A stretch of DNA of 64,000 nt from Laburnicola sp. R22_1 (GCA_014281115.1 JACONQ010000019.1:992001-1056000); one strand, 5' to 3'; shown: positions 33,397 to 44,862, counted from the first letter of the stretch. Program-made: numbers and translations. Notes: generated by a model from the sequence alone, not told the origin.

Positions 33397-36300
33397 ATGG
33401 CAGGAAATTCTAATCAGGCCGCCAATAATTTGGCCGCTCCTCTAGCTGTGGCAGGGCAGAAGCGCAAACGACCGTCCTTCATGTAAGTAAGCTTGGCTAT
33501 ATAGCTATTGATCACATAGGGTTCCTAATCACCCTACCAAAACGCGCACCCTAAATAAAACACGCGATATCTCTCAACAACGCTCTTATAATTGCCATTA
33601 AGTACACATAGATTTAAGCGCTACAGCTGCTGTAGCTACTGCAGCCCTTTCTAAAGCGCTTAATATAGTATATTTACGTTGCTGAGCTGCTAAAGCCTCA
33701 GCTGCGCGCATACCCTCCATAATAGTCTCTACCTCTGCAAAGCGTTGATTTGGGTCTATCTAAACGCGCTTTCGTGGCCGGTGAGAGCTAGTAGTCTGTA
33801 GATAATACTCAAGGCGTCTTTTCTCTAATTCTAGCCCTGCAGCTCTAGCATTCGCAGCTGCTAGCGCCTTACCTGCTTTTTGTAGGAGGAGCCGGGTCCT
33901 ACAACCTAGGTTTTCGAGGCTCTGGACGTCGCGCTGCGCTAAGTAGAGATCCCAAGGGCCTTAAGGGGTAGAGAGGAAGCTCTAAGGCTGCTGCTAAGGT
34001 TGCTGCTAAGGCGTAGGCGTTGTAGGCCTCTAAGAGACCTGCGACAAGCTAAGCACGTGATTAATGTTGAATGGGCAGATACCAGCAGCCTGCCAACCAG
34101 CTCGAATCACACGCTCTGTGAAGCCTTCCTCCCTAGCTTAATAGTAGCAGGCAATAAAGCGCTCCTTCTTAACAGGCGCGGCGTCGTCAAGCGATGCAAG
34201 CTCCTAGATCTGGCGTCGGTAACTAGACTTAATTACCAAGAAAGGAGCGAGATCTAGAGGCTGTAGGACGTGAGAGGAGTGCGCAGGTGGGTATAGGAGC
34301 TCAATTCAATGCTGTTTACAGAGCCAGAGGAACTCAATATCAATATAGCTGCTATGGCCGTCAAGAATAAGCAGGCGGTACTGGCCGTCAGCTGGCGCCG
34401 TCTCAGGGATAAATATGCGCTGCAGCCACTCAACACCTATCGCATTTAACGTCCATCCATTCTGGGAGGTTGTATAGAGCCAGTCGGGTATTGATTTGGC
34501 TGGGAACCAGGTAGTCTGTAGGCTCTGGCCCTTAAAGATAACTACGCAGCGCAGCTTCCGCCCTGTTGCCAATACGCACTCAATTATTGAGACCCACTCG
34601 CGATTCTCTAGCGACTTAACGTAAGCCTTCTTCTTTAATGCCCTAGCAAGGACTCTAGTGTTAGTACATACACCTAGCGCAATGCCAGTCTCATCCATAT
34701 TGTACGTATTCTCCGTCTGTATATTGAGTCGCTGTCGAGTCTGCTCATAGAGCTCTAGGAACGCGCGGAGCTGTTCTGGCGTAGCTGCCTCAGCTCTCTA
34801 GGCGTTAAGCTTCCGGCCTACTACTGAGGCGACGCGTGGCTGGCGCTTAATGAAGTGTGAGAGCCAGAGCTTGCCGACAGGCTGATTGTCGCCGTTCATG
34901 CGCAGAATTCGATTCGCCATCTCTCGCGCGCGAGCGTGTGGAGGAGGATAGCCGCGTGCGTCTTCTTCAAGGATCCATTCAACAAGGAAATCCTCTTGTA
35001 GAGGAGTCAATCGCTGCTGGTGTTGATGGCTGAGCGCGCTCGTTGTTGCGCCACGGAGTCGCGTTGATAGCGTAGATTGAGGGATATTGTACGCCTTTGC
35101 AGCTGCGCGTTGGCTAGAATAAAGACCTGCGTTGAAATCGCTGATAGCTGATTGTATAGCTAGCTCACGGGCGTCCATTTTGATGAGCGTTGTTGAGAGA
35201 TATCGCGTGTTTTGTTCAGGGTGCGCGTTTCGGTGGGGTGATCAGGAACCCTATGTGATCAATAACTATATAACCGAGCTTACCTCAGCAACGCGGAGGG
35301 GAAACTCCGTCACATGTCCGGTCTCCACTTGCACATCGCTAAGCGCATCACCAGGGCCATGGATTCGACTCTGGTCAAACTGACTGTCGGGCCGGACCAA
35401 AAGCCTTTCATGGTTTACGACGACCTCCTCACTAGCTATTCAGACACTTTCCGTGCTGTCTGCGAGGAGAACCCATTACCGGCAAACGAAGACCGCATAA
35501 TACACATCGATAATACGGATGAAGGCACAGTTCGACTATTCCTTTGGTGGTTATACGCCCAAGCTTCGCGATCCGATGCCGTCGACAAACCTTTGAAGGA
35601 ACGGCCGTCCGTTAAAGATGTTAAGGATATGTTGAGGACGAGGAATCCGGACAAGTTCGATGCAAAAATGCGTACAGTGGAGCGTAACACCGTAGACGGC
35701 TATGCTCAGAAGTTGTGCAAAGAGCCATACAAGTTGCTGCTCGCCTTCAGGCGGGAGTATCTCTCTCCACAGTGGATTGAAGACACAGGTAAGATCCGGA
35801 AGGCAGGTAGTGCCACAAAATTACGTTGGCATGGTTGGAAAAACCCATGAACTGACACTTTTCAGATTTTTCTTCGCTAATCAGGGATCCATATCACATC
35901 ATCTTCCTGCGCCTCTTCCTCTTTGCTCTCAATTACGATATCAAACAACTGCGCGAAGATGTGATGACACTGGTGATTGAACTCGATAGGATCCAATATG
36001 CCTATCATGAAAAAGCCTCTATACGGAAACTCGACTTTTATTGGCTGTATGCGAGTATGCCCCTGAAACCCGCCATGTACAGGTACTTATTGGTCACCAC
36101 TGCAATCATATGTTCTAGAACCATGCTCGACATTTTTGAGAAGTACCCCAAGGGTATGTTGGCTGAAATTATCTACACCCTCGATCTACAATTGTGCGAA
36201 GAACAATTCCAACCACGAAGTCACGACGACTGTAGTCAGCGTCGGGCCATGGCAAGACTGCACGACTGTTGCCATTACCATGAGCATGTTGACGAAGAAG

Positions 36301-36563
36301 GGATTGCCTGCGCCGCAAACTATGTGTTTGATGGACCTTTCTATTCCGGCTTTTTGAGAGCCTGTCTTGGAGAGGCCCGAAAGTGGAAGGGCAAGCAGTG
36401 TCCAGAATCATTTCCGCCTGAGGCCGCACAAGCTCAGGCCGCAGTGGAAGAACAGCCGCAGCAAGCAGCAATGGTCGAAGTCAAGCAAGAGATAAAGACT
36501 GAAAATGGTACTGGAGTCGAACGGAGGGACGCTGCTAGACAACTCCGACCAAGACGCGAATAG
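33397..36563 (+). CDS. BTB/POZ-domain protein, carrying transposon F in intron 1
   Basis: Proposed exons: 33397-33482, 35289-35788 and 35866-36563, giving 427 aa. Exon 1 encodes MAGNSNQAANNLAAPLAVAG and the basic QKRKRPSF. Exon 2 begins NAEGKLRHMSG and holds the BTB fold (VKLTVGPDQKPFMVYDDLLT, then FRAVCEENPLP and TVRLFLWWLYAQ). Exon 3 continues DPYHIIFLRLFLFALNYDIK and ends in a Gln/Glu-rich tail with a KQEIKTEN sequence. BTB domains dimerise and often bind cullin-3 or chromatin partners; the partner here is unknown. Intron 2 is 77 nt. Intron 1 contains element F. The donor CAT|GTAAGT and acceptor CCTCAG|C keep the frame, so the gene may still be expressed. Without splicing the gene is broken. 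Confidence 0.75.
33490..35280 (-). mobile_element. pogo-type element F inside the BTB gene
   Basis: TA lies at 33488-33489 and 35281-35282. The ends begin AGCTTGGCTATATAGCTATT and are inverted copies over ~64 bp with only C/T-type differences. TGATCAC-like motifs lie 17 bp apart. The length is 1791 bp. The minus-strand transposase is of the same subfamily as D but less decayed. The element lies in the opposite direction to the host gene, immediately inside its splice signals. Confidence 0.88.
33598..35178 (-). pseudogene. pogo-type transposase of element F
   Basis: The N-terminal piece (35178-34798) reads MDARELAIQSAISDFNAGLY, SSQRAAAKAYNIPQSTLSTR and LWLSHFIKRQPRVAS, ending at a single stop. 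The next (34698-34306) has YNMDETGIALGV (first Asp), CVLATGRKLRCVVIFKG and LLILDGHSSYIDIEFLWLC (second Asp), and stops again. The third part keeps SSHVLQPLDLAPF (third Asp) in the same frame. The few stops are consistent with single transitions. The copy is younger or less mutated than D, with which it shares most motifs. Confidence 0.85.
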
Positions 36564-37692
36564 ACTAGCCAGGAAAAACGTTGACGACGTTTTACAAGAA
36601 CGTCACACGTACAGCGCTACTGGTGTGCGATTTCTCGTTTCGTGGTTGGCTGGATCACAGAATGGAACGGTGGAGTTTGGGTCTCAGTTGAATCTATTCA
36701 CGACTAGCGATACGGATAGGAGGAAGCGCTGTCTTGCTACCAACCAGGCATTGCTTTCACAACTTTACAGAATGTGTTCAGCGTACTCGGAAGGAATACC
36801 CCGGTTCTCTTAGAACTTCCGGCTCGTGGGGTTCTGGGTCGAATCTTATGTTGGATCTCGGAGGGAAATTAAGACAAAGCACGTTTGGTTCGAAACATCC
36901 AGCTGGCGCGGGTAGCAGGGCCGGATGTCTTACAATCATCTTACATGATACACGCGCCTACCACATCTTGTACATTATTGTCGTCCGCATTGGTGAGAAA
37001 AACATTCGCAATTTTGAACAGAGCAATTTATGAGTCGTTTCCAACCTTCCGAAATTGACTTCTACAACAATAACTTTTAACAAGACGGGCTTGCAGCTTC
37101 ATAGTATCCCAGCGCTGCCAGCATTTACCTGGACTTGGTGTTTATGTTGTAGAACCAAATTGCTAGTAGATTTAGGTAGCATATTCTAGGAAGCAGCAGA
37201 GAAGTTGCAAAAGTAGCAGTCCGCATGGGGTTTCACAGATAGCTTCTTCATGGCATGATTGAGCGAAGATTCAAGACCTACGCGTTTAGACTTTATATCG
37301 GCTATACTACAGGAAGTGTACTTTACATAAATGGATATTTCTAATCCAGATACTAGACCCAACAGGTCGGAGTGATAGTTAGGTACCAGTGAAAGACGGC
37401 ATGTTGTGAACTCCCAGGCGCACATGCCAGCACGTCTACCAAACTCCGCAGAACGGCCATCCGCTCGCCAGACAGCAATGGAAAGAGAAGACTAGAAATC
37501 ACTGCACAGAAACCACAGAATAGTAAATTACGCATACTATCTAGTATCGATTAAGTAATACCTGTAACAAACAAGATTTACAAAAGCACATCGCAGTTAA
37601 AGTTGACGCTAATTTCACACCCCGACCCACGGCAACGCCCACTCCCAAACCCCCAATTCCACACACTTCCCCCTCCCACAACCACAACCAAA
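36564..37692. other. Intergenic, no supported gene
   Basis: The 3' region of the BTB gene and the promoter of the next gene. Two overlapping minus-strand open frames near 37186-37535 (60 and 79 codons, one beginning with a hydrophobic MRNLLFCGFCAVISSLLFP) do not join into a convincing gene. The last 90 bases are C/A-rich leader ending ACCAAAATG. Confidence 0.5.
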
Positions 37693-39091
37693 ATGTCAAC
37701 CTTCGCACCCCCCGTGCGTCGCGGCGACTTCCTCTACAGCTCCATCCTCTACGCAGACCCAGGCAACGCCAACCACCACGCACGCGCCAGCGTCGCCGAG
37801 ATCGCGGCGCTCCTCCGCCCCGAAGCTCCCAACCTATACTCCAAGTCCAAAAAGCCTGCGCCCGCGACGCCCGCGAAAGACCCCGTGTGGCACTGGTATG
37901 CTGCGCAGTTGATTCATTATGGGCTACCGACGACCAAGGATAAGAATGTGGCCAAGGTGAGGTTGTTGAACCATTTGAATGAGTTCAAGTTGGAGGTTCC
38001 GGCGTGGATTTTGAAGGTGGAGGGGGAGTTGAAGAGGGAGTGGGAGGTGGAAAACAGGAGGTTGAAGAAGGGGGCGAAGGGTGGGAGTGGTGCTGGTGGT
38101 GCGGGTCAGGGGTTGATGTCAAATCAGGGCATCAATGTCAATGGTATGTAGGTGGTATCATTTTGGGTTGCGCTATGCTAATGCCGCAGTCAATGTGTCG
38201 GTGTCTTCGGGCATGGCCATGGTCGAGCAATTAGGTGTCCCGCAGGCTGGCGCCAGGGCAAAGAAGCCGTCTCCCGGAAAGCGGAAGCGCGACAATGATG
38301 ACGACGACGATGATGATCCGAAGGGGAAGCCTACCCAGAAGAAGGCAGCGAATGCCTCGAAGCCGAAATCAACAACTGCGTCTCAGTCGCCGGCACCTGC
38401 AAAGAAAACCACCGCGAAGAAGATGCAAACTCCTGCAAGAACGATATCGACTTCTAATCTACCATCTCCCACGGCCCCCGCCATCCCCGCGACCAAGGGC
38501 AGAACGGCGCAAACAGCCAGGAAGACGGCCACAAAGACACCGCTCATCAAGAAAGAGACGGCCCCTTCAAGCACATCGCGCGCGCAACCTCGTGTGAAAG
38601 AGGAAGCAGATGCCGAAGACCACCGTATGCCCATCCACCGCGTCAAACGGGAATATTCATCGCCCGACCCATTCCAAGGCCCACCCACCATCGCTCTGAG
38701 CGGAACCTATAGTATCAACATCGATGCTACCAGTTCCGACATCGACATGGCCGTCTACCGCGACCACAACCGCAACATATGGTGGGCAAGTTTCGAGCTC
38801 GACTCGCGAGAAGTCACCATCAAGATGGATCCAGGACCGAGCTTTGAGACGCTTGGCCAGGCCGTCACGCTCGGGTGGCGGACTCTAGATCGTTATTACG
38901 ATGAGGCCAAGTTTGGTACGGGCTGCACGGGTAGGATGACTTTTTCCAAAGATCATCGTGTGGACGGTGTGCTGAGGGGGATGCCGGGGTTTGGCGATCT
39001 GAGGTTTTGGGGGAGACGGTTGGAGGGTCCGACGGAGAGTGGGGATTTGCAGGAGGAGTGGGATGAGGTGAGGAGGTTGGCTTATGGATGA
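37693..39091 (+). CDS. Fungal protein of unknown function, basic/acidic disordered middle
   Basis: Two exons, 37693-38143 and 38190-39091, with a 46-nt intron, give 450 aa. I do not recognise the family. The N-terminal ~130 residues look folded and helical (VWHWYAAQLIHYGLPTTKDK, then VRLLNHLNEFKLEVPAWIL). The middle (~155-325) is disordered, with a Lys/Arg cluster next to an Asp run (KRKRDNDDDDDDDP) and many Ala/Thr/Pro/Lys residues, suggesting nuclear location. The C-terminal ~125 residues (LSGTYSINIDATSSDIDMAV, FELDSREVTIKMDP, GRMTFSKDHRVDGVLRG) look like a compact beta-rich domain. The splice join (NVN|VNVSVSSG) is in frame. Confidence 0.8.
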
Positions 39092-39263
39092 GCGATGAGG
39101 CGTGTACTGGGGATGGGAGGCGCCGTCTTGCTCGCTCATCTTCAAGTGTTGGCGACTGATGCAGCGGTTGCCTTTTCCAGAAGACACGGGCACAATCTAA
39201 TAGCAGTAGTGCGAAGTTCAAGGACAAGTTCTCGGCGAGGAAGCGCACCTCCTCAATAATTCA

Positions 39264-39997
39264 TCACATCTTCGACTTCACATTCTCCACCTTCCTCTCG
39301 CTCCAATGCCTCTCAAACTCCTCATCCCACGGTATCCTCACCTCTCGGTGGTGCTCCCGCACAGGGGAATTAACTTTATGATGCTCCACCGTGCAGTACG
39401 TTATTGTGCCATCCAAGCTAGCCATTGTACCTCGAATCATAGCCATTTGCTTCCCCACGGATACCACTTTAGATGCGAGGCGCACTGTTATGCCAATGGG
39501 GACGGCTTTGAGGTAGGAGATGTTGAGGGAGCGTGTTACGCCGGCCATGAATTCCCAGTAGCCGGGCTGAGCTACGGGGCATAGTGCTGTGGTGGTTGCC
39601 ATGTCTGGCTGGTTTTAGCTGGACAGTATGGAAGATGCAAGCAGTGAAGAAGCGCACCGAATATAACTCCGGCTGCACCGCCGTGCATCACGTCTTTTCG
39701 AATCAGTGCGGCTCTACAGGCTAGATGTACGGTATAATGTACCGTTCAAGTTCGAAAAGTTGGGCGAGATGTACAGCTCGAAGACTACAGAGCCGTCCAG
39801 GCCGGCATCGATGAGTTTGAGGTTATTCATCACTTCGCTATCGAAGTCCTTCTTCGAATGAGAGGGTATTCTTTAGAGAGCTATATAAAACTCACGACGT
39901 GGTGCGCCGGTCGTTGAGCGGCCAGTAACCGGTACCGCTCGAACAGGGCGTCTACGGCGGCCATGGCTTTCTTTCGGTCTGCTTGGATGTTCGCCAT
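39264..39997 (-). CDS. Hotdog-fold thioesterase (PaaI/ACOT13-like)
   Basis: Four exons on the minus strand: 39997-39896, 39851-39743, 39693-39658 and 39604-39264, giving 195 aa, with introns of 44, 49 and 53 nt. The third exon is only 36 nt. Joined, the protein reads NLNDVMHGGAAGVIFDMATT, the classic hotdog thioesterase stretch in which HGG precedes the helix carrying the active-site Asp. VTRSLNISYLKAVPIG and VGKQMAMIRGTM follow in the usual strand order. The family hydrolyses acyl-CoA thioesters; the substrate is not predictable. The start MANIQADRKKAMAAVDALF was chosen as the first in-frame ATG before the conserved part. The exact exon-3 junctions rest on the family pattern and GT-AG signals. 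Confidence 0.85.
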
Positions 39998-40621
39998 GGC
40001 AGCTTGGGGCTCGGTTCACCCGGAAAGAATGTATGCGTCTGCAGTCGAACAAAGCAACGTGAACATTGTCCGCTTGTTGATGCTGGAGCGTATCTCTCGA
40101 CGATGTCAGCTTGGGGAGCTCTTGTCGTGCTCGGCTCTTGCGCCCCACCAACGCCGTTCCCCAATGGCCTTGTCACCTGTCGATCAGAGCCAAGTTCACC
40201 GGCCGTTTCAAACCAGCCCGCACGAAGCTAGCCTCAGGCACTGTTTCATGTGGCAGAAGAATCTCCTGAGCCGGCCCCGCGATCCCGTCGGCGGCTCGGC
40301 CTAGCGCGAAGGCGAGTTTCAAGCCCGAATCGCACGCGCACTTATAATAGCATCCAGCTCCGCGACGGGCGCCGCATTCCAATACACCATCGAAGCTTGT
40401 TAGCGGACGAATTGAGTATATCAGGCCGTAGATGGCTGCCGGACAGCTGTGCTGAGCTTGTGCGCCCTCGTTTCCCCGAAGCTCGTGTATCGTATACTCT
40501 GCGGATACGTATACTTGTTCGTTTGGGACTCGTTTGCGCCGGCAGTTCCGGGTATATTTGTGTAGACATCGCGCTACCAACTTCGACGACACGAGCATAG
40601 ATTCACTTTGCATCTGTAGAC
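39998..40621. promoter_or_regulatory. Shared divergent promoter, thioesterase and MFSD10-like gene
   Basis: 624 bp between the two start codons. Open frames on both strands here overlap each other and match no family. No clear TATA element is seen. Confidence 0.5.
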
Positions 40622-42134
40622 ATGTCGTCTGCGCCCGTTCCCGCGGCGCTGCGGAAGAAGGTGCTGCGTGTGCTTTTCATCTCGCTGCTCTTGGATCTGG
40701 TACGTCCACGTCATCGGCCACACGAACGACCCGTCGTGCACCAGTATACCTGCACAAGTAACTTACAAGCCTGGTAGATATCCTTCACCTTCATCCTCCC
40801 GCTCTTCCCAAAACTCCTCGAGTTCTACCGCGACCACGAAACCGGCCAAGCGCACGCGTCCCCCACCGTCCTCTCCCGCATCCTCGCCGGCCTGAACGCG
40901 TACAAGAACTCGTTCGCGAAACCCATCAACGACCGCTACGACATTGTGCTCCTCGGCGGCGCGCTCGGCTCGCTCTTCTCCTTCCTCCAAGCCATTGCCT
41001 CGCCCGTAATCGGGACCCTGTCAGACCGCTATGGGCGCCGCACCGCGCTCCTGTGGTCCATGACGGGCAACGTGCTCAGCGTAGCGCTCTGGGTCGCAGC
41101 GACCGACTTCCGCACCTTCCTAGCGAGCAGGGTAGTCGGCGGGTTGAGCGAGGGCAACGTCCAGCTCGCCATGGCGATTGCGACGGACATCAGCGACGAG
41201 AGCCAGCGCGGCGCGACCATGGCGCTGGTGGGCGCGTGCTTCAGCATAGCGTTTACGTTTGGGCCGACGCTCGGCGCGTGGTTGAGCACCATCCAGAGCG
41301 TCAAGGAGAACCCGTTTGCGACGGCGGCGGGCTTCTCGCTGTTGCTCATCGTCACCGAGACCATTTACCTGTATCTTTGTCTTCCGGAGACGCTTCCCAC
41401 GGTTGCGCCGAAGAGCAAGAGCAAGAGCAACGGGACGGGAAAAGCGCAAGGAAATGGTAAGACGCAGGCACAGGCGAACCATGCACAGGAGAAACCTCGC
41501 GTTCGGACGAACTCGCACACACTGCTCAACGCCACGCACTTCTGCTTTATCTTGTTTTTCTCTGGTATGGAGTTCTCGCTCCCGTTCATGACGTACGACC
41601 TCTTTTCGTATGGGTCCAAGGACACGGGACGCCTGCTCGGCTTCATTGGCCTTATTGCCTCGCTGTTACAGGGATCGGTCGTGCGGCGCTTGCATCCGCT
41701 CAAGGTGGTTCAGATGGGCGTTGTGAGCTGCACGGTTGCGTTTTTTATGCTGGGGAGGGTGGAGACGCAGAGGGGGTTATATGGGGCTGCTGCGCTGTTG
41801 GCGGTTACGAGTGCGACGGTTGTTACGGGGTTGAATAGTCTGAGCAGTTTTGAGGCGAGTGAGGGGGAGAGGGGCGGGAAGTTGGGCAATCATAGGAGTT
41901 TTGGTATGTTCGCCTTAGTTTGTTGGTGTATACGGATTGGGGCTAACGTTTTTGATAGGTCAGATTGGTCGCTCGCTTGGGCCGTTGATCTTTTGCTCTC
42001 TGTACTGGTGGGCTGGGAGGGAGACTGCGTATGCGGCTGGTGCTGCGGGTATGATTGCTGTCTGCGCGATAGTCTTTGGCGGGTTAAAAGTACCTCCAGG
42101 GACAGAGACGGTACGCAAGATTAAAGCAACATGA
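40622..42134 (+). CDS. MFS transporter, MFSD10/TETRAN-like
   Basis: Three exons, 40622-40699, 40778-41903 and 41959-42134, give 459 aa. The protein is a 12-helix major facilitator. Between helices 1 and 2 it has the extended loop (LAGLNAYKNSFAKPINDRYD) followed by IVLLGGALGSLFSFLQAIAS and SDRYGRRTALLWSMTGN, the pattern I know from the animal MFSD10 (tetracycline-transporter-like) family; DRYGRR is the MFS signature between helices 2 and 3. A hydrophilic central loop is rich in Lys, Asn and Gln. The last exon restores QIGRSLGPLIFCSLYWWAGR in frame. Substrate is unknown; organic anions are suggested for animal relatives. It converges on the next gene, 126 bp between the stops. Confidence 0.88.
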
Positions 42135-42260
42135 GCATCGTTATCGCACCTTCAATATTATTAGTACATATACTCCACACGACACATACCAAGTCCAAGC
42201 TCTCCTCCATCTCTCTCCACACACACAAACATCCCACCTCCACCAACACCCCACCTCACC

Positions 42261-43462
42261 TCACGCATCCCTCTCCAAAACATCCCTCACATACCTAATA
42301 ACCCGCTCCGCAACCGACACACTATGCTCTATACAAAACCCATGCGGCCACCCCTCCCTCTCATCAACCTCCATAACGGGTCTCCACTCCTCCACCTCCC
42401 CCTCCTCTTCCTCGCCATCCCGCCTCCCCCTCGCCCGAATCAACGCATCCCTCGTCTCATCCGCAACCCAATGATCGCTCTCGGCAAACAAAAACCTTAA
42501 CACCGGGCGTCCGTGCGCGTGCGCAGGGGCGTGTGCCGCGCCCCAGATGTCGGCGTCCCAGGCGTCGGTGCTGATGATATACATTTCGTCGCGGGCCATG
42601 TGGAGGGCTTGGTGGATGGCGTGGGGGCGTTTGAGGAAGGTGGCGGTTATGTGGGCGGCGGGTGGGGGGTGGGAGAGAAGGAGGCGGATGAGGAGGGCTA
42701 GGATGGTGTGGGGGAGGAGGAGGAGGAGGTAGGAGAGGAGGGAGATTTTCTGGGGGGTGGAGGGGTGGGTTAGGAGGAACTGTGGGGGTGAGGTGGTCAG
42801 TGGCGGTTTTTTTGGTTGGGTAGGGGGGTGGATTTGTGGGTAGAGAGAAGTGAGTGTGTTGGGGTACGATTGTGGATTGGATGGACATGTGCATTGCACA
42901 ACCCACACATCAACCGCGTACGTACAGTAGCTTTCCTCCCACTCTCACTCTTCGCAATATCCACAACCGTAGGAAACAAACACACGCCCCCCACAATCCG
43001 CACGCCCTCCCCCTCCGTCTTCGCCCTCACCCGCCGTAAAATCTCAAGCAAAATCCACGACCCCACCGAATGCCCTATCAAAACGACTCGCACGTCCCTC
43101 CCGCCTTCCGCCGCCTCAACCTCTCTCACTAACCGCTCGAGCGCCGCTTGCGACTGCTCAACCTGCTCCTGCAGACTGAAAGGTGGGCCGCGCCCCGACC
43201 GCAGGGGGGTCTTGGTGGGAAGAGCAGAGTCGATCTCGAAACCGGAGAGGCTCCGGCCGTACACGTGGAAGGTGGGTGAGTCGGGTTGAGGGGAGGCCGT
43301 GAGGAGGCCGTAGAGGTGCGTGAGGAAGGTGCGATAGTATTCTATGAGGCCTGGGTTGCCGGTTATGAAATAGATGATGTAACAGCGGGATTCTGGATGT
43401 TTTGAGGCCGAGGAGAGCGGGGAGGAGAGGTGGATTTGTGAGGCCATTGGTGAGGTGGGCAT
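42261..43462 (-). CDS. Lipid-droplet-associated hydrolase (LDAH/DUF2305 family)
   Basis: Two exons on the minus strand, 43462-42926 and 42779-42261, join in phase 0 to give 351 aa. The intron (146 nt) is long for this region. The alpha/beta-hydrolase fold is clear: YFITGNPGLIEYYRTFL is the family hallmark near the N-terminus. VVLIGHSVGSWILLEIL carries the nucleophile Ser in GHSVG, and EREGWPHGFCIEHS supplies the likely catalytic His. A hydrophobic hairpin (LLSYLLLLLPHTILALLIRL) between the catalytic parts probably anchors it to the lipid-droplet surface. LDAH proteins act on sterol or neutral-lipid esters, though activity is debated. The start MPTSPMASQIH was chosen; MASQ, five codons on, is possible. 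Confidence 0.88.
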
Positions 43463-43879
43463 CCTTGGGAGGGTTTGCGGTGGCGAGCGCAGGCACGGGT
43501 GGGAAGGAGAGCCGGTGTCAGTGGGGGATTGGTGTGGTGTGGTGTGGTCAGGGGTTTGATCGTTTGATCGGTGTCCCTTGCATTGGTGTGATTTTGTCTC
43601 ACGATTGATCATGGATGCACTGTGGTATGCCGGGAGGTCGTTGTGGTTGTTGACGCAATCGGCGCTATCCCGTTTTGGGGTTGGTACGTACCTTAATTTT
43701 CGCTCCTGACAATATTTGAACGATTGTCCTTCTCCATCAACGTTCACTCCTATTCGTTTTACGGCATTAATTAGTGGTATTCGGCACTGTAACAGGATAT
43801 TTTATCGCTTAAGGCTGTAGCTATACCTACTAACTTATAGCTATGTTAACTATAAGCTATTAAAATACTATTATAATTA

Positions 43880-44050
43880 GTACGGGCGCGCCAAGCTCGC
43901 TTAGCTTGCTTGTAACGCGCTAACCCTTTTTGTTAACACCACCTTGAAACGCTTTTCTGTGTATACAACAGCAGGAGGGATATCTGCTATTATTGTAATA
44001 TTTTTATTAGAAACCCCTTAGTCGCAAAAAAAAAAAAACCCCCCATAATT
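43880..44050 (-). repeat. Isolated, less-mutated copy of the GCGACTAAG repeat
   Basis: The reverse complement reads GCGACTAAGGGGTTTCTAAT, ATAATAGCAGATATCCCTCC, AAAAGCGTTTCAAGGTGGTG and GGGTTAGCGCGTTAC. It matches 4035-4165 with C retained where that copy has T. It lies alone between genes, 40 kb from its relatives in the AT-rich block. Confidence 0.65.
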
Positions 44051-44862
44051 AGTACTTATTAATTAACTATTTTGCTAAGGTTAGTGATCATAACTAGCAC
44101 TAGGTTCTTGATGATCTAAGTGCGGGTTAGCTACTGGTTCTCAAGCAACCACCCTGCTAGTCCTCCTGGGGCCATTGAGTATTCGCCATACAGCATATGT
44201 TTCCTTGGCTCCTCGTTCCGGATTCCCAGTCGGAATCCATTTGGTTACACTTGTTATCACGGATTTGCGCAATGTTGAGCAGAAACTTTTGAAAGGGGTC
44301 CAAAAGCAGCGCGGAATATCTTCCGGATACATCATCTCCCCACATGACTGCCACGACAAGAGATAGAAACCGGTATTTCTGACTTTTTATTTCCTTGCGA
44401 AATGTCTCTGAGATTTGAGAAGTTTTGTATTGTCTACAACGCTCACTATAGCCCGCTAATGCCCTTTTCTCTACTATGACCCAGGAGCGGCAAAAACCTG
44501 AGTGTGGGATCGCCACCGGCCAATTGTGCATCTCAACAACGATTTTCGGCCGAGTTGGGGCACAAGATGAAGTGATCGTGCATCTCCCGCAAATTGGAAC
44601 CAGCGCCCGGAGTCACGGTCATCAACTAGGGTGGCCCTGCAGCTAGCCTTTGTCTATCATAAACTCCACGGGCACCTCATACTGCGCCTATCATCTACAA
44701 CCGTGATGGATCAGTCGTTCCTTATGATGAAGGTTCCGGGTGCTGCTGGAATGGCCATGGGTCTCCACTGAGCCGTTATTTGCGGCATGCAAAGTCCGTG
44801 AACTTCAGGACAGAATCATGTTGGGGCTCAAAGCTTGTGAGCGAGCGGGTCATCTGCTTGCC

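Noticed and set aside
37186..37535. Two overlapping minus-strand frames, one with a hydrophobic start
   Set aside because: Different frames, no convincing splice to join them, no family resemblance.
40763..43608. Many Pro/Arg/Gly-rich antisense frames over the MFSD10-like and LDAH-like genes
   Set aside because: Shadows of GC-rich coding sequence, no family motifs.
44157..44531. 124-codon minus-strand frame
   Set aside because: No family resemblance, no promoter or splice support, next to a repeat relic.
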